A stretch of DNA of 64,000 bases from Ramlibacter sp. GTDB lineage: Bacteria > Pseudomonadota > Gammaproteobacteria > Burkholderiales > Burkholderiaceae_C. The notes beneath the pieces were generated by a model. It saw only the letters and a program-made list of their open reading frames with translations, did no database searches and was not told the DNA's origin. The DNA lies in the NCBI RefSeq assembly GCF_029866045.1, contig NZ_JARXAB010000021.1, positions 1-64,000 of the forward strand. The letters run 5' to 3'. The position numbers were made by a program, and so were the translations under genes. Below, in pieces: positions 40,443 through 50,036 of the stretch; the stretch's first letter is position 1; every line of letters begins with the position of its first letter.

Positions 40443-41654
40443 CTACACGCCTTCGATCAGCCGCATGTACGCAGGCAGGCTGACCCGCCGAAAGTCGTAG
40501 CGCTGCACGATGTCCTGACGCGCCTGCTCGCGCAGGGCTGCGTAGCGCGCGGGTTGCGCGAGCACGTCGCACACGGTGCTTGCCAGCTCCGAGGGGTTGA
40601 AGAAGTCCACCAGCAGCCCGTTGCGCCCATGCTCGATCACCTCCTGCACCGGCGCAGTGGCCGAGCCCACCACCAGCGCACCCAGGCTCATGGCCTCGAG
40701 CATTGACCAGCTCAGGACAAAGGGCACCGTCAAGTACACATGGACAGCCGACACCCGCAGCAGCGTGACCAAGGTGTCATAGGGTACGCGCCCGACAAAG
40801 TGCACACGCGAGAGGTCGATGCGGTCCTTGACCTCCTGCAGGTACACCTCCTTGAAACCGCGCTGGCCCTCCGGGGCCTTGCCGTAACTGACCTCGTCGC
40901 CACCGACAATCACCACCCGCGCCTGTGGCCTGCGATGCAGGATCTCGGGCAGCGCGCGCATGAACTGGTGGTAGCCGCGCATCGGCTCGAGATTGCGGTT
41001 CACGAACGTGATCACCTCATCGCCCGCGCGTAGGCGAACGCCGGCCTGGCCCAACTGAATCCGGGCGGTGGCATCGGGCACCAGGCGGTCGGTGTCGATG
41101 CCATCGTGAATGACCTGCATGCGCTCACGCAGCACGGGCGGGAAGCAGCTGGCCTGCCACTGCGTGGGCGTGACGGCCGCGTCGCAGGCCATGAGGCTGC
41201 CGCTCAGGTGCAGGTTGCGCACCTGCAGCCGTTGCGCCGCGCCGGGCTCAGCCGGAAACTCCGGGTCGAAGTCGACGTCGCCGCCTGAGGCTTGGTAGTA
41301 AAGCTCGTTAAACCCGATCAGCCGCGCGCCCGGCAGCACCTGGCGCATGAAAAGCATCTCGCCCCAGCCGGTGTGGCCCAGCACCAGGTCGGGCGTCCAG
41401 CCCTCCCGGACGATCGCTTCGACTTTGGCGGCGCAGGCCTGCCCGCGAATGACGGCGGACTCGGTACTGAGCAACCAAGGGTGCAGCTGGGGGCTGTTGC
41501 CTCGCGCTGGTTGATAGGGCGCATTGGGTACACCGGCCAGCGTGGCTTCCTTGCGTGTAGACACCGCTCGCAGCGTGTGGCCCGCCTGCAAAAGCGCCGG
41601 GGCCAGACCCCGAACCTGGCCGGGAAAGTTCTGGTGCGCCAGCAGGATGTTCAT
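40443..41654 (-). CDS. Glycosyltransferase (GT4-like)
   Basis: MNILLAHQNFPGQVRGLAPALLQAGHTLRAVS; C-terminal SMLEAMSLGALVVGSATAPVQEVIEHGRNGLLVDFF. Confidence 0.9.
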   Translation of the reverse strand: MNILLAHQNFPGQVRGLAPALLQAGHTLRAVSTRKEATLAGVPNAPYQPARGNSPQLHPWLLSTESAVIRGQACAAKVEAIVREGWTPDLVLGHTGWGEMLFMRQVLPGARLIGFNELYYQASGGDVDFDPEFPAEPGAAQRLQVRNLHLSGSLMACDAAVTPTQWQASCFPPVLRERMQVIHDGIDTDRLVPDATARIQLGQAGVRLRAGDEVITFVNRNLEPMRGYHQFMRALPEILHRRPQARVVIVGGDEVSYGKAPEGQRGFKEVYLQEVKDRIDLSRVHFVGRVPYDTLVTLLRVSAVHVYLTVPFVLSWSMLEAMSLGALVVGSATAPVQEVIEHGRNGLLVDFFNPSELASTVCDVLAQPARYAALREQARQDIVQRYDFRRVSLPAYMRLIEGV

Positions 41655-41670
41655 GCGGCCACAAAGGCGG

Positions 41671-43008
41671 CTAACGCTCTCGCCCCGCGCGCTGCATCAT
41701 CAGCGTGATGGGCTCCAGCAGGTACTGCAGCGGCGTGCGCTCGTTGCCCTCCAGGTAGACCTCGGCCGGCATGCCCGCCTGCAATTGCAACTTGCCGGCG
41801 CGCTGCAGCGCCTGCGCGTCGGCCTCCACCTGCACCACATACCAGGCCTGCTGGCCGTTGCGGTCCACCACGCGGTCGGCCGAGACATACAGCACCTTGC
41901 CCTCGACCATCGGGGTGGTCAGCGTATTGAACGCAGAAAAGCGGATGCGCGCCGCCTGGCCCACTTGCACGCGGCGCACGTCTTCGGGACGGATCTGCGC
42001 CTCCACCACCAGGCGCGGATCGGTCGGCACGATGTCGGCCACCGGCTCACGCGGCGACACCACGCCGCCCACGCTGGCGTAGCGCAGGTTCATCACCTCG
42101 CCGGCCACCGGGGCCACGATCAGCTGGCGCTGGGCCGCATCGGTGGACTTGCGCAGCTCCTGCTGGATTTCCGTGAGGCGCACCACCGCCACTTTCAGCT
42201 GGTCGCTGGCCTGCTGGCGGTAGTCGCTCTCCAAACTCTTGATGCGCAAGTCGGCGTCCGTCAGGCGCTGGTCGGCGCGGGCCAGCTCTGAGCGCCGCTC
42301 CTCGAGCTTGACGCCGTAGTCGGCCACGCCGACTTCCAACTGCGAGATGCGCGTCTCGGCAATGAAGCCTTCTTTGAGCAGCTCGCGGTTGCGCGAAAGC
42401 TCCGACTTTTGGTGGCCCCAGGCAGCCTGTGCCTGCTCGATCTGCGCGCGCAGCGCCACAATCTCCTGGCCCACTTTCTCGCGCTGCGCGCGCAGCAAAG
42501 CCGTCTGTCCCAGCAGGCTCTCGCGCCGCGCGCTGAAAAGACCCAGCTCCTTGGCCACCTGCTCGGCCAGCCGCGGATCAGCCGCAGCAGCGGCCAGCAC
42601 CTCTGGCGGAAAGGCCAGTGCGCCCTGGCCCGCCTGCTCGGCCTCCAGCCGCGCGATGCCCGCCCGCTCGGCCAGCAGCCGGTAGTTCAGGCGATTGAGG
42701 TCGGCATCCACACCCACATCGCCCAGCACCAACAGCGGCTCGCCTTGGGCCACGCGCTGGCCGTCACGCACCCGCACCTCACGCACGATGCCGCCCTCGG
42801 CGTGTTGCACGCTGCGTTTTTCCAGATCAACCTTCACATGGGCCTGCGCCACTACCGCCGACGACAGCGGCGCCAGCGCCAGCCATCCCAGCACCGGCAA
42901 CAGGCCCAGGCCCAACACCAGAAGGCCCGCGCGCGCCAGGCGGCGCGCCTCGCCCTGATGCGAGGCCAGCTCAGGGCTGTCCACAAGGGGGAGGGTCGTG
43001 GCGGTCAT
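41671..43008 (-). CDS. HlyD-family type I secretion membrane fusion protein
   Basis: VEKRSVQHAEGGIVREVRVRDGQRVAQGEPLLVLGDV-type sequence (reads DLEKRSVQHAEGGIVREV); coiled coil; overlaps ABC gene. Confidence 0.95.
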   Translation of the reverse strand: MTATTLPLVDSPELASHQGEARRLARAGLLVLGLGLLPVLGWLALAPLSSAVVAQAHVKVDLEKRSVQHAEGGIVREVRVRDGQRVAQGEPLLVLGDVGVDADLNRLNYRLLAERAGIARLEAEQAGQGALAFPPEVLAAAAADPRLAEQVAKELGLFSARRESLLGQTALLRAQREKVGQEIVALRAQIEQAQAAWGHQKSELSRNRELLKEGFIAETRISQLEVGVADYGVKLEERRSELARADQRLTDADLRIKSLESDYRQQASDQLKVAVVRLTEIQQELRKSTDAAQRQLIVAPVAGEVMNLRYASVGGVVSPREPVADIVPTDPRLVVEAQIRPEDVRRVQVGQAARIRFSAFNTLTTPMVEGKVLYVSADRVVDRNGQQAWYVVQVEADAQALQRAGKLQLQAGMPAEVYLEGNERTPLQYLLEPITLMMQRAGRER

Positions 43009-44747
43009 GCGCTTTTCTCCATCGTCGCGGCGGCGAGCGGCATCGTCACCACCTTGTTGCCACCCTCTGATGCCGGCTGGGCCTGGGCCTGCGCTTGAGA
43101 CTTGGCCTGCATCGCCTTGAGCACCTCGGCCACCGGCCCGTAGTGTTGCGGTTTGCCGCCCTCGATCACCAGCAGCTTGTCGACCTGCTGCACGAGCGCG
43201 GTGCGGTGCGTGACGACCACCACCGTCACCTCGCCGCGCAGGGCCTTGAGCGTGTCAGCCAGCGCCTGCTCGCCACCGCCGTCGAGATTGGAGTTGGGCT
43301 CGTCAAGCAGGAGCAGCTTGGGGTCGCCATACAGCGCGCGCGCCAATGCAATGCGCTGCCGCTGGCCGGGCGAGAGCAGGGCGGACTGTGGGTCGACCCA
43401 AGTGTCATAGCCCTCAGGAAGGCCCTGAATCAACTCGTGCACCCGCGCGCGCTGGGCCGCTTGCACCACAGCCGCCGGGTCGGCCTCGCCCAGGCGGGCG
43501 ATGTTTTCGGCCACCGTGCCGGGAAACAGCTCCACATCCTGCGGCACATACCCCACCCAGGGGCCCAGCTGCTCGCGCGGCCACTGCGACAGGTCAGACC
43601 CGTCGAGCCGCACCACCCCCGCCATCGGCGCCCACACGCCAATGAGCAGGCGCACCAGCGTGGACTTGCCCGCGCCGCTGGGCCCGATGATGGCCAGCGA
43701 CTCGCCCGGCTGCAGGTGCAGCGACACGCCTGACAGCAGCAGGCGGTCGCCCTGCGGCGCGCGGTACACCACGCCCTGCGCCAGCAGCTCGCCGCGCGGC
43801 GCGGGCAGCGCCATGCGCTCGGGCTGCGTGGCCGCTGTGCCGAGCAACTCGCCCAAGCGATGCAGCGCCGCGCGGCCCTCGGCCAGCAGCTTCCAGCTGC
43901 CCACCACCTGCTCCACCGGCGCGAGCGCCCGGCCCAGCAAGATGGTGCAGGCCACCGTGATGCCGGGTGAGCCCTGGCCGCTGATCACCAGCCACGCGCC
44001 CACCGACAGCATGATGATTTGCACCGCCTGGCGCAGCGTGCGCGTGAGGGCCGCCATGGCGACTGTGCGCTGCGCCGTGGGGCCTTGCAGCGCGTTGGCC
44101 TCGGCGTTCTTCTGGCGCCAGCGGGCGATGATGGAATCGGTCATGCCCAGCGCCTGCACCACCTCGGCATTGGCCAGCGAGGTCTCGAGGTAACGGGTGG
44201 AGCCGGAGGCTGCCTTTTGCAGTGCCTCGATGGCGCGGCGCGTGAACAGGTCGTTGGCCACTGCCAGAGCCAGCATCAGCACCGCGGCCGCCAAGGCGGT
44301 GACACCCAGCCACCAATGGGCCATCCAGATGATGGCCACGTACACCGCGATCCACGGTGTGTCGAACAGCGCCAACAGGCCCTGCGCAGAGAACAGCGAG
44401 CGAAGGGTGCCGATGTCACGCAAGCCCTCAAGGTTGCTGCGGCCGCTGCGCCGCGCGCCCTGTGCCACCACCAGCTTGGTGACCACCGGCGAGAGCGACT
44501 CGGCCACCAGGTTGCCGGCCACCCCTTGCAAGCGCCCGCGCACATGGTCTAGCGCCATGAGCAGCAAGAGGCCAATGCCCGCACCCACCAGCAGCACGAT
44601 GAGCGTGTCCACACTGCCCGAGGACAGCACGCGGTCGAAGACCTGCAGCATGAAGAGGGAGGGGACGAGTAGCAGGAGGTTGATGAAGAAAGACAGGCCG
44701 GCGACGTGGAGGAGCGGGCGGAGGAGGAGGAGCAGGAGGGGCTTCAT
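43005..44747 (-). CDS. Type I secretion ABC transporter (PrtD-like)
   Basis: FFINLLLLVPSLFMLQVFDRVLSSGSVDTLIVLLV; Walker A GPSGAGKSTLVRLLIG; signature LSPGQRQRIALARALYG. Confidence 0.95.
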   Translation of the reverse strand: MKPLLLLLLRPLLHVAGLSFFINLLLLVPSLFMLQVFDRVLSSGSVDTLIVLLVGAGIGLLLLMALDHVRGRLQGVAGNLVAESLSPVVTKLVVAQGARRSGRSNLEGLRDIGTLRSLFSAQGLLALFDTPWIAVYVAIIWMAHWWLGVTALAAAVLMLALAVANDLFTRRAIEALQKAASGSTRYLETSLANAEVVQALGMTDSIIARWRQKNAEANALQGPTAQRTVAMAALTRTLRQAVQIIMLSVGAWLVISGQGSPGITVACTILLGRALAPVEQVVGSWKLLAEGRAALHRLGELLGTAATQPERMALPAPRGELLAQGVVYRAPQGDRLLLSGVSLHLQPGESLAIIGPSGAGKSTLVRLLIGVWAPMAGVVRLDGSDLSQWPREQLGPWVGYVPQDVELFPGTVAENIARLGEADPAAVVQAAQRARVHELIQGLPEGYDTWVDPQSALLSPGQRQRIALARALYGDPKLLLLDEPNSNLDGGGEQALADTLKALRGEVTVVVVTHRTALVQQVDKLLVIEGGKPQHYGPVAEVLKAMQAKSQAQAQAQPASEGGNKVVTMPLAAATMEKSA

Positions 44748-44827
44748 GCAATCCAGGTCTCGGGTGGTAGTTCTGCTCTCCGGGGATCGCCTTGGGCGGC
44801 AGGCCCCGGAGAGGAAACTCTTGGCGA

Positions 44828-47800
44828 TCAGTAGACGAAGAAGTCAGACGCACTGAGCGTGGTCGATGAGCCGCCGGCAAATTGCAGCGCAGCCAGCAGA
44901 GTCGCCCCGGTCGACAGGTTGCCTCCGTCTGTGTCGTAGTAAAGATCGACGCGTCCATCAGTCCTCAACAGTGCCACGATATTGGCGCTACTTAAATAAG
45001 TCGCGGATAGCGACGTGATGGACGCGAACTCATTCGTCAGCAGTTGGTTGAAGGGGGTCCCCAAATCATCCTCAAGGGCCCCAAACGTCGACGAGGAAAG
45101 CCAGATCTTGTCGGCACCGATGGTGAAGTCCAGGATGTAATCGGTCGTCTGGTTGGTGGGCGTCGTGTCGAAGTAGAACCTGTCATCACCCGTGCCGCCG
45201 GTGAGCGTGTCGCTCTCGGCACCTCCGTAGAGGTAGTCGTCTTCGGTACCGCCAACAAGAGCGTCACTGCCTGGTCCTCCGTAGAGGACGTCGCGACCAC
45301 CTTGTCCCAGAATAACGTCACTGCCGCTCTGGCCAAATACTGTGTCGTTACCGGGGCCACTGGAGATGTTGTCAAAAGAACCCTCATCGGCTCCCAGCGT
45401 ATAGATCAGGTGGTCAATAGGTACAGAACCTGAAGGGAAGATGGTCAGAGAGTTGGATCCGTTGGTACCAGTACGAATCCCAAGTGTCTTGGATACGCTT
45501 GAGCTCGAATCTGACGCGGTCAGGATCAGGGTGTAGAGAGCCGCTGGATCCAGCGTTGTGCTGCTGGAGAGAACACCTGCGCTATCGATAGAGAAATGGC
45601 TGATTTCTGAAGGTGCTGAAAGAACATTGCTGATGCCGATCTTCTTGGTTGCCGTCACCTGCCAGGTTAGTGGCTGACTGTCGGCATCGGTTGGGGTCAC
45701 GGTCACGGTACCAATCGTGGGGCTGGTGGTGCCCCCCGGCAGGGTCGATTGGGAAGTCCAGTTGGCGCCAGTGAACACTGGAGTGGTCAGTGCGTCCTTG
45801 GTACCGTTGATGGTGAAAAAAACCTGCTTGGTGGTCCCGCCGAGCGACTCAACGATAAAGTTGTCCGTCTTGGTCTGACCAGAGCCCAGGAACTGGGTCG
45901 CACTGTTATCGACTTGGTAAACATAGGCGCCACTGGCCTGGAGCACCAGCGTTCCCAGGTTGCCGACACTCGACATCACGACCGTTTTGAAGCTGGCCTC
46001 TCCTGCGTCAGTGTCGGCAATGTCGATAGACCCCGAGGCGGTGAGCTTGCCGGAAACCACGGCCACGTCCTCGGTCACCGAAGACACTGAAGGTGTCCCG
46101 ATGACGGCCGTGTCGTTGGCACCTGTAATGGCAAAGTTGGCCTCCGTGCTGGCCGTGGCCGTACCGTCCGTCACCTGCACGGTGAAGCTGTCGTTGACCG
46201 ACTGGTTGGTCACGAGGCCCTGGGTCGCAGCCTTGGTGTTGTCCAGGGTGTAGGTCACCACGCCCGCCGACGAATCGAGCGAAGCCGTGCCGTACGTGCC
46301 GGCCTTGGTGTAGGTGACCCCGCCGTTGGTGGTGCCCCAGCCATTGGTCAACAAATACGCGCCATCAAAATTGGCCGTGCCATCCACGTCACCCCTGGTC
46401 AACGCGATGGTGGCGCTGGCGTTGCCAACGGTGCCGTTGTTCACGCCACCGGCCTCGACCAGGGTGGCGCTTTGCGTGCCGGCGCTAAGGGTGGGCGCGT
46501 CGTTGGTGCCGGTGATGGTGACCGTCACATCCTGGGTCGCCGTGCCGCCTTGCTTGTCGTTCACCTCCACTGTGTACGTGAGCACCAATTCTTGGCCCTG
46601 AGACAGGAAGTCAAACGCCTCCGTCTTGGAGTCGAATTCCCAGCGGAGGTTTGTGGGTACGGTGGTGCTCGTATCGGTGGACGTGGCCGTGAAGAAGTCC
46701 AGCAAGGTGGCCGTCGACGGCAAAGCGCCGGTGTAGGCGGTCACCGCCGTCACGCCAATGACCCTGGCACCGACGGTATCTGTCACATCAGGGTCTATCA
46801 AGGACAGGCTGCCGGACGCGGTAAGGCCTGAATTTCCTTCGGTCAAGTCGGCACTGGCACTGTCGCCATCGCGCGCCAGCACGATGGGCACGTCGTTGGT
46901 GCCGGTGACGACCCACTGCAAGGTGGCCGGAATGGTCGACTTGCCGTCCGAGACAAAGTACGAAATCGTGACCGTCCGGGTCTCCCCCTCGCCCAAGCTC
47001 TGAAATGCTTTGTTGCTTGGGTCCAGCGAGAAGCTATGCGTCGCCTCGTCGTAGGTGATGCCGGGCGGCGGATTTTTCGGATCGAAGGCGTAGACGTTCG
47101 GATCGCCGCCGGCTCCGCCTGGTGTGAGGCCCGTTGTGAGGTCGGATGTGGTGGGTGATGCGTCGTTCAGCGTGGTGATTTGCCCCTCCAGCCCGGCTGG
47201 CATCGCCACGACGGTGGCGGGGTCGCTCGACGTGCCGCCTGCGCTGAAGACCACCGTGAGCACATCGTCTGTGTCCACGTCTTCGATGTTGACAAAGGCG
47301 TCCAGCGTGGAGACGGCACCATCTTCTGTGGCCGAACCCGTGACGGCACGCACGACCTGGGGCGCGTCGTTGGTGCCGGTGACGACCCACTGCACGGAAT
47401 TCGAGGTGGTGGTCAGCCCGTCGGAGATGCCATAGTTCACGACGACTGTCGTTTTCACGCCCTCGCCTAAAGTCTGGTACTCCGGGTGCCGCGGATCCAA
47501 AGTGAACATGTGCGTGTCTGCGTCGTACGTCACGCCTGCCGGCAGCGTCTGCGGCACATTGATCACTTGCAGTTCGGTGTCGTTGTCCACGTCGGAGGCG
47601 CCGGCCAAGGCATCGAGTGGAACGGGCTTTGCATCCTCATCGGCGGAGTTCGAAACAGTCCCTTTAACGACGGGCGCATCGTTGGTGCCGGTGATGGTGA
47701 TCGTTACGTCCTGTGTGGCCGTCCCGCCTTTTCCATCGCTGACCGTGACGGTGAAGATTTCGGTCTGGATCTCTCCCTCGGCCAGCGACTGCACTTTGGA

Positions 47801-48949
47801 GACGGTGCCGTTGGTACCGTTGTCTAGGGTGTAGGTCCACACACCGTTGGCGGCCACGGAGAAGCTGCCATAGACGCCGGTGGCGTCGCCGCTGTAGGTC
47901 AGCGCAGCGTTGTTGTCGATGTCGATGTCGGTGGCAGTGACCGTGCCGCTCACGACCAAGGTGCCGTCTTCCTTCACCGCGCCGGCTTGCACGTCACTGG
48001 TGATCACCGGCGCGTCATTGGTGCCGGTGATGGTGATCGCTACGCTCTGCGTGGCCGTGCCGCCTTTGCCATCGCTGACCGTGACGGTGAAGGTTTCAGT
48101 CTGAATCTCACCCTCGGCCAGTGACTGCACTTTGGAGGCTGTGCCGTTGTTGCCGTTGGCCAGGGTGTAGGTCCACTTGCCGTTGGCGGCCACGGAGAAG
48201 CTGCCATAGACGCCAGTCGCGTTGCCGCTGTAGGTCAGCACGTCGCCGGTATTGGCGTCGGTGGCAGTGACCATACCGCCCACGACCAAGGTGCCGTCTT
48301 CTTGCACCGCGTCAGCCTGGGGACCACTGGTGATCACCGGCGCATGGTTCAAGGTGGTCAACACCGGCGCAATGACGACCACTTTCTCGGTCATCGCCAC
48401 TTGCAGCTTCGCGCCGTTGCCGAAGTCAAAGACAAAGTCCTTCGAGCCCGAGTTGGGCAGGTTGCCGTTGGCTGCCTTGTACTGGTCCACCATCGCCTTG
48501 AATTGGGCAATGCGCTGGGCCAACGTGGCCTCGAAGGAGGACCAGCTGGCTTGGGTCCACTGGGTGTACTTCGAGAAATCAAGGACAAGGGTGTCCGACC
48601 CCGATCCGCCGTTGTAGTAGTCGACCACGCGGGCTTCATTGGCGTAGGTGTAGATGAGCGTGTCGTTGCCTGCGCCCGCGTCGATGGTGTCGCTTCCCAG
48701 GCCGCCGTCGATGGTGTCGTTGCCGGCGCCGGCAAAGATGATGTCGCGGCCCGAGCCGCCGTCGATGGTGTCATTGCCGCTGCCGGCAAAGACGATGTCG
48801 TTGCCGGCCCCGGCATTGATGGTGTCGTTGCCGCCGCCGGAGAAGATGATGTCGTTGCCGGCGCCGGAATTGATGGAGTCATTGCCGCCGCCGGCAAAGA
48901 TGAGGTCGCTGCCGTCGGTGCCTGTAGGGCCAGAGGTGATGGTGGTCAT
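44828..48949 (-). CDS. Large RTX/VCBS-repeat adhesin, type I secretion substrate
   Basis: 1373 aa; GGxGxDxhx nonapeptides at both N- and C-terminal ends; VCBS/cadherin-like repeats (ITITGTNDAPVITS...). Confidence 0.93.
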   Translation of the reverse strand: MTTITSGPTGTDGSDLIFAGGGNDSINSGAGNDIIFSGGGNDTINAGAGNDIVFAGSGNDTIDGGSGRDIIFAGAGNDTIDGGLGSDTIDAGAGNDTLIYTYANEARVVDYYNGGSGSDTLVLDFSKYTQWTQASWSSFEATLAQRIAQFKAMVDQYKAANGNLPNSGSKDFVFDFGNGAKLQVAMTEKVVVIAPVLTTLNHAPVITSGPQADAVQEDGTLVVGGMVTATDANTGDVLTYSGNATGVYGSFSVAANGKWTYTLANGNNGTASKVQSLAEGEIQTETFTVTVSDGKGGTATQSVAITITGTNDAPVITSDVQAGAVKEDGTLVVSGTVTATDIDIDNNAALTYSGDATGVYGSFSVAANGVWTYTLDNGTNGTVSKVQSLAEGEIQTEIFTVTVSDGKGGTATQDVTITITGTNDAPVVKGTVSNSADEDAKPVPLDALAGASDVDNDTELQVINVPQTLPAGVTYDADTHMFTLDPRHPEYQTLGEGVKTTVVVNYGISDGLTTTSNSVQWVVTGTNDAPQVVRAVTGSATEDGAVSTLDAFVNIEDVDTDDVLTVVFSAGGTSSDPATVVAMPAGLEGQITTLNDASPTTSDLTTGLTPGGAGGDPNVYAFDPKNPPPGITYDEATHSFSLDPSNKAFQSLGEGETRTVTISYFVSDGKSTIPATLQWVVTGTNDVPIVLARDGDSASADLTEGNSGLTASGSLSLIDPDVTDTVGARVIGVTAVTAYTGALPSTATLLDFFTATSTDTSTTVPTNLRWEFDSKTEAFDFLSQGQELVLTYTVEVNDKQGGTATQDVTVTITGTNDAPTLSAGTQSATLVEAGGVNNGTVGNASATIALTRGDVDGTANFDGAYLLTNGWGTTNGGVTYTKAGTYGTASLDSSAGVVTYTLDNTKAATQGLVTNQSVNDSFTVQVTDGTATASTEANFAITGANDTAVIGTPSVSSVTEDVAVVSGKLTASGSIDIADTDAGEASFKTVVMSSVGNLGTLVLQASGAYVYQVDNSATQFLGSGQTKTDNFIVESLGGTTKQVFFTINGTKDALTTPVFTGANWTSQSTLPGGTTSPTIGTVTVTPTDADSQPLTWQVTATKKIGISNVLSAPSEISHFSIDSAGVLSSSTTLDPAALYTLILTASDSSSSVSKTLGIRTGTNGSNSLTIFPSGSVPIDHLIYTLGADEGSFDNISSGPGNDTVFGQSGSDVILGQGGRDVLYGGPGSDALVGGTEDDYLYGGAESDTLTGGTGDDRFYFDTTPTNQTTDYILDFTIGADKIWLSSSTFGALEDDLGTPFNQLLTNEFASITSLSATYLSSANIVALLRTDGRVDLYYDTDGGNLSTGATLLAALQFAGGSSTTLSASDFFVY
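47668..48346 (-). repeat. Two near-identical tandem VCBS repeats in the adhesin gene, about 340 bp each
   Basis: GTNDAPV..EDGTLVV..TYSGxATGVYGSFSVAANGxWTYTL..SKVQSLAEGEIQTExFTVTVSDGKGGTATQ twice. Confidence 0.8.
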
Positions 48950-49254
48950 GACGCTGTTTTCCAGAGAGATCAGGGTTGGAGGAGGCGGGCCTGAAAGACG
49001 TCGGGGTGCTTTCGGCCCAGTGCTTCACTTCGTACAGCAGAGAGAACCTTGGTTGTACTGAAGAGGTCAAAACAAGTCAACCATCTATCAGAAATTAATT
49101 AAAAAATATGCTTACGGCCGCCGCCCCCTCGCTCTGCGCCCCTTGGCCGGCCCTGCGTTCAGCCCAAGAGCCGCTGACGCGCCTTTACCGCCGGTTTACG
49201 GCCGCTTGGCCTGCGGGTCACGCGTGCAGGGCAGGCCCTCGATACCATCGGCCG

Positions 49255-49986
49255 ATGCAGCGGCTCCTCATGATCGAAGACGACGCCCGCCTTGCCGGCA
49301 TGGTCGCGGACTACCTGGCGGCGGCCGGCTTCGCGGTCGACCACGCGCCTGACGCCACGCGCGGGCTAGACGCGCTGGCCGTGCCGCCGCAAGCCCTGCC
49401 CGACCTCGTCATCCTGGACTTGATGCTCCCCGACCTCGACGGCCTCGAGGTGTGCCGCCGCCTGCGCGCCCTACCCGGCGAGGCCGGCCGGGTGCCGGTG
49501 CTGATGCTCACCGCCAAGGGCGACCCGATGGACCGCGTCATCGGCCTGGAGGTGGGGGCAGACGATTACCTGCCCAAGCCTTTTGAGCCACGCGAATTGC
49601 TGGCGCGCATTCGCGCCATCCTGCGGAGGCGGCATGTGCCCTTGGCGGATGGGACGGTTGACCCTCAAGCGGGCGAGCCGCCCTTGCGTTTTGGCTCGCT
49701 GGAAATCGACCGGGCCGGCCGGCGCGTGAGCGTCGGCGGCCAATCCGCCTCACTCACCGCCTACCAGTTCGACCTGCTGCTGGCGCTGGCCGGGCGCGCT
49801 GGGCGGGTGCTGACCCGCGACCAGATCATGGAGGTGGTGCGCGGGCGCGAGCTCGAGGCCTTCGACCGCTCGATCGATGTGCACATGGGCCGCATCCGCG
49901 CAGCCATCGAGGCAGACCCGAAGAACCCGCGCCGCATTCTCACCGTGCGCGGGGTGGGCTACGTGTTCGCCCGCGAACAAGACTGA
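49255..49986 (+). CDS. OmpR-family response regulator
   Basis: MQRLLMIEDDARLAGMVADYLAAAGF..., VILDLMLPDLDGLEVCRRLR, winged-helix C-terminus. Confidence 0.95.
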   Translation: MQRLLMIEDDARLAGMVADYLAAAGFAVDHAPDATRGLDALAVPPQALPDLVILDLMLPDLDGLEVCRRLRALPGEAGRVPVLMLTAKGDPMDRVIGLEVGADDYLPKPFEPRELLARIRAILRRRHVPLADGTVDPQAGEPPLRFGSLEIDRAGRRVSVGGQSASLTAYQFDLLLALAGRAGRVLTRDQIMEVVRGRELEAFDRSIDVHMGRIRAAIEADPKNPRRILTVRGVGYVFAREQD

Positions 49987-49993
49987 GGCGGCC

Positions 49994-50021
49994 GCCCTCC
50001 GCCCTCCGCCCTCCGCCCTCC
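49994..50021. repeat. Heptanucleotide tandem repeat GCCCTCC x 4
   Basis: Read directly in the spacer between the response regulator and histidine kinase genes. Confidence 0.9.
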
Positions 50022-50036
50022 GCCTGACGCACACCC

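Noticed and set aside
48650-48930. Possible CRISPR-like array of short repeats
   Set aside because: The repeats are degenerate RTX nonapeptide codons within the adhesin ORF; no spacers or cas genes
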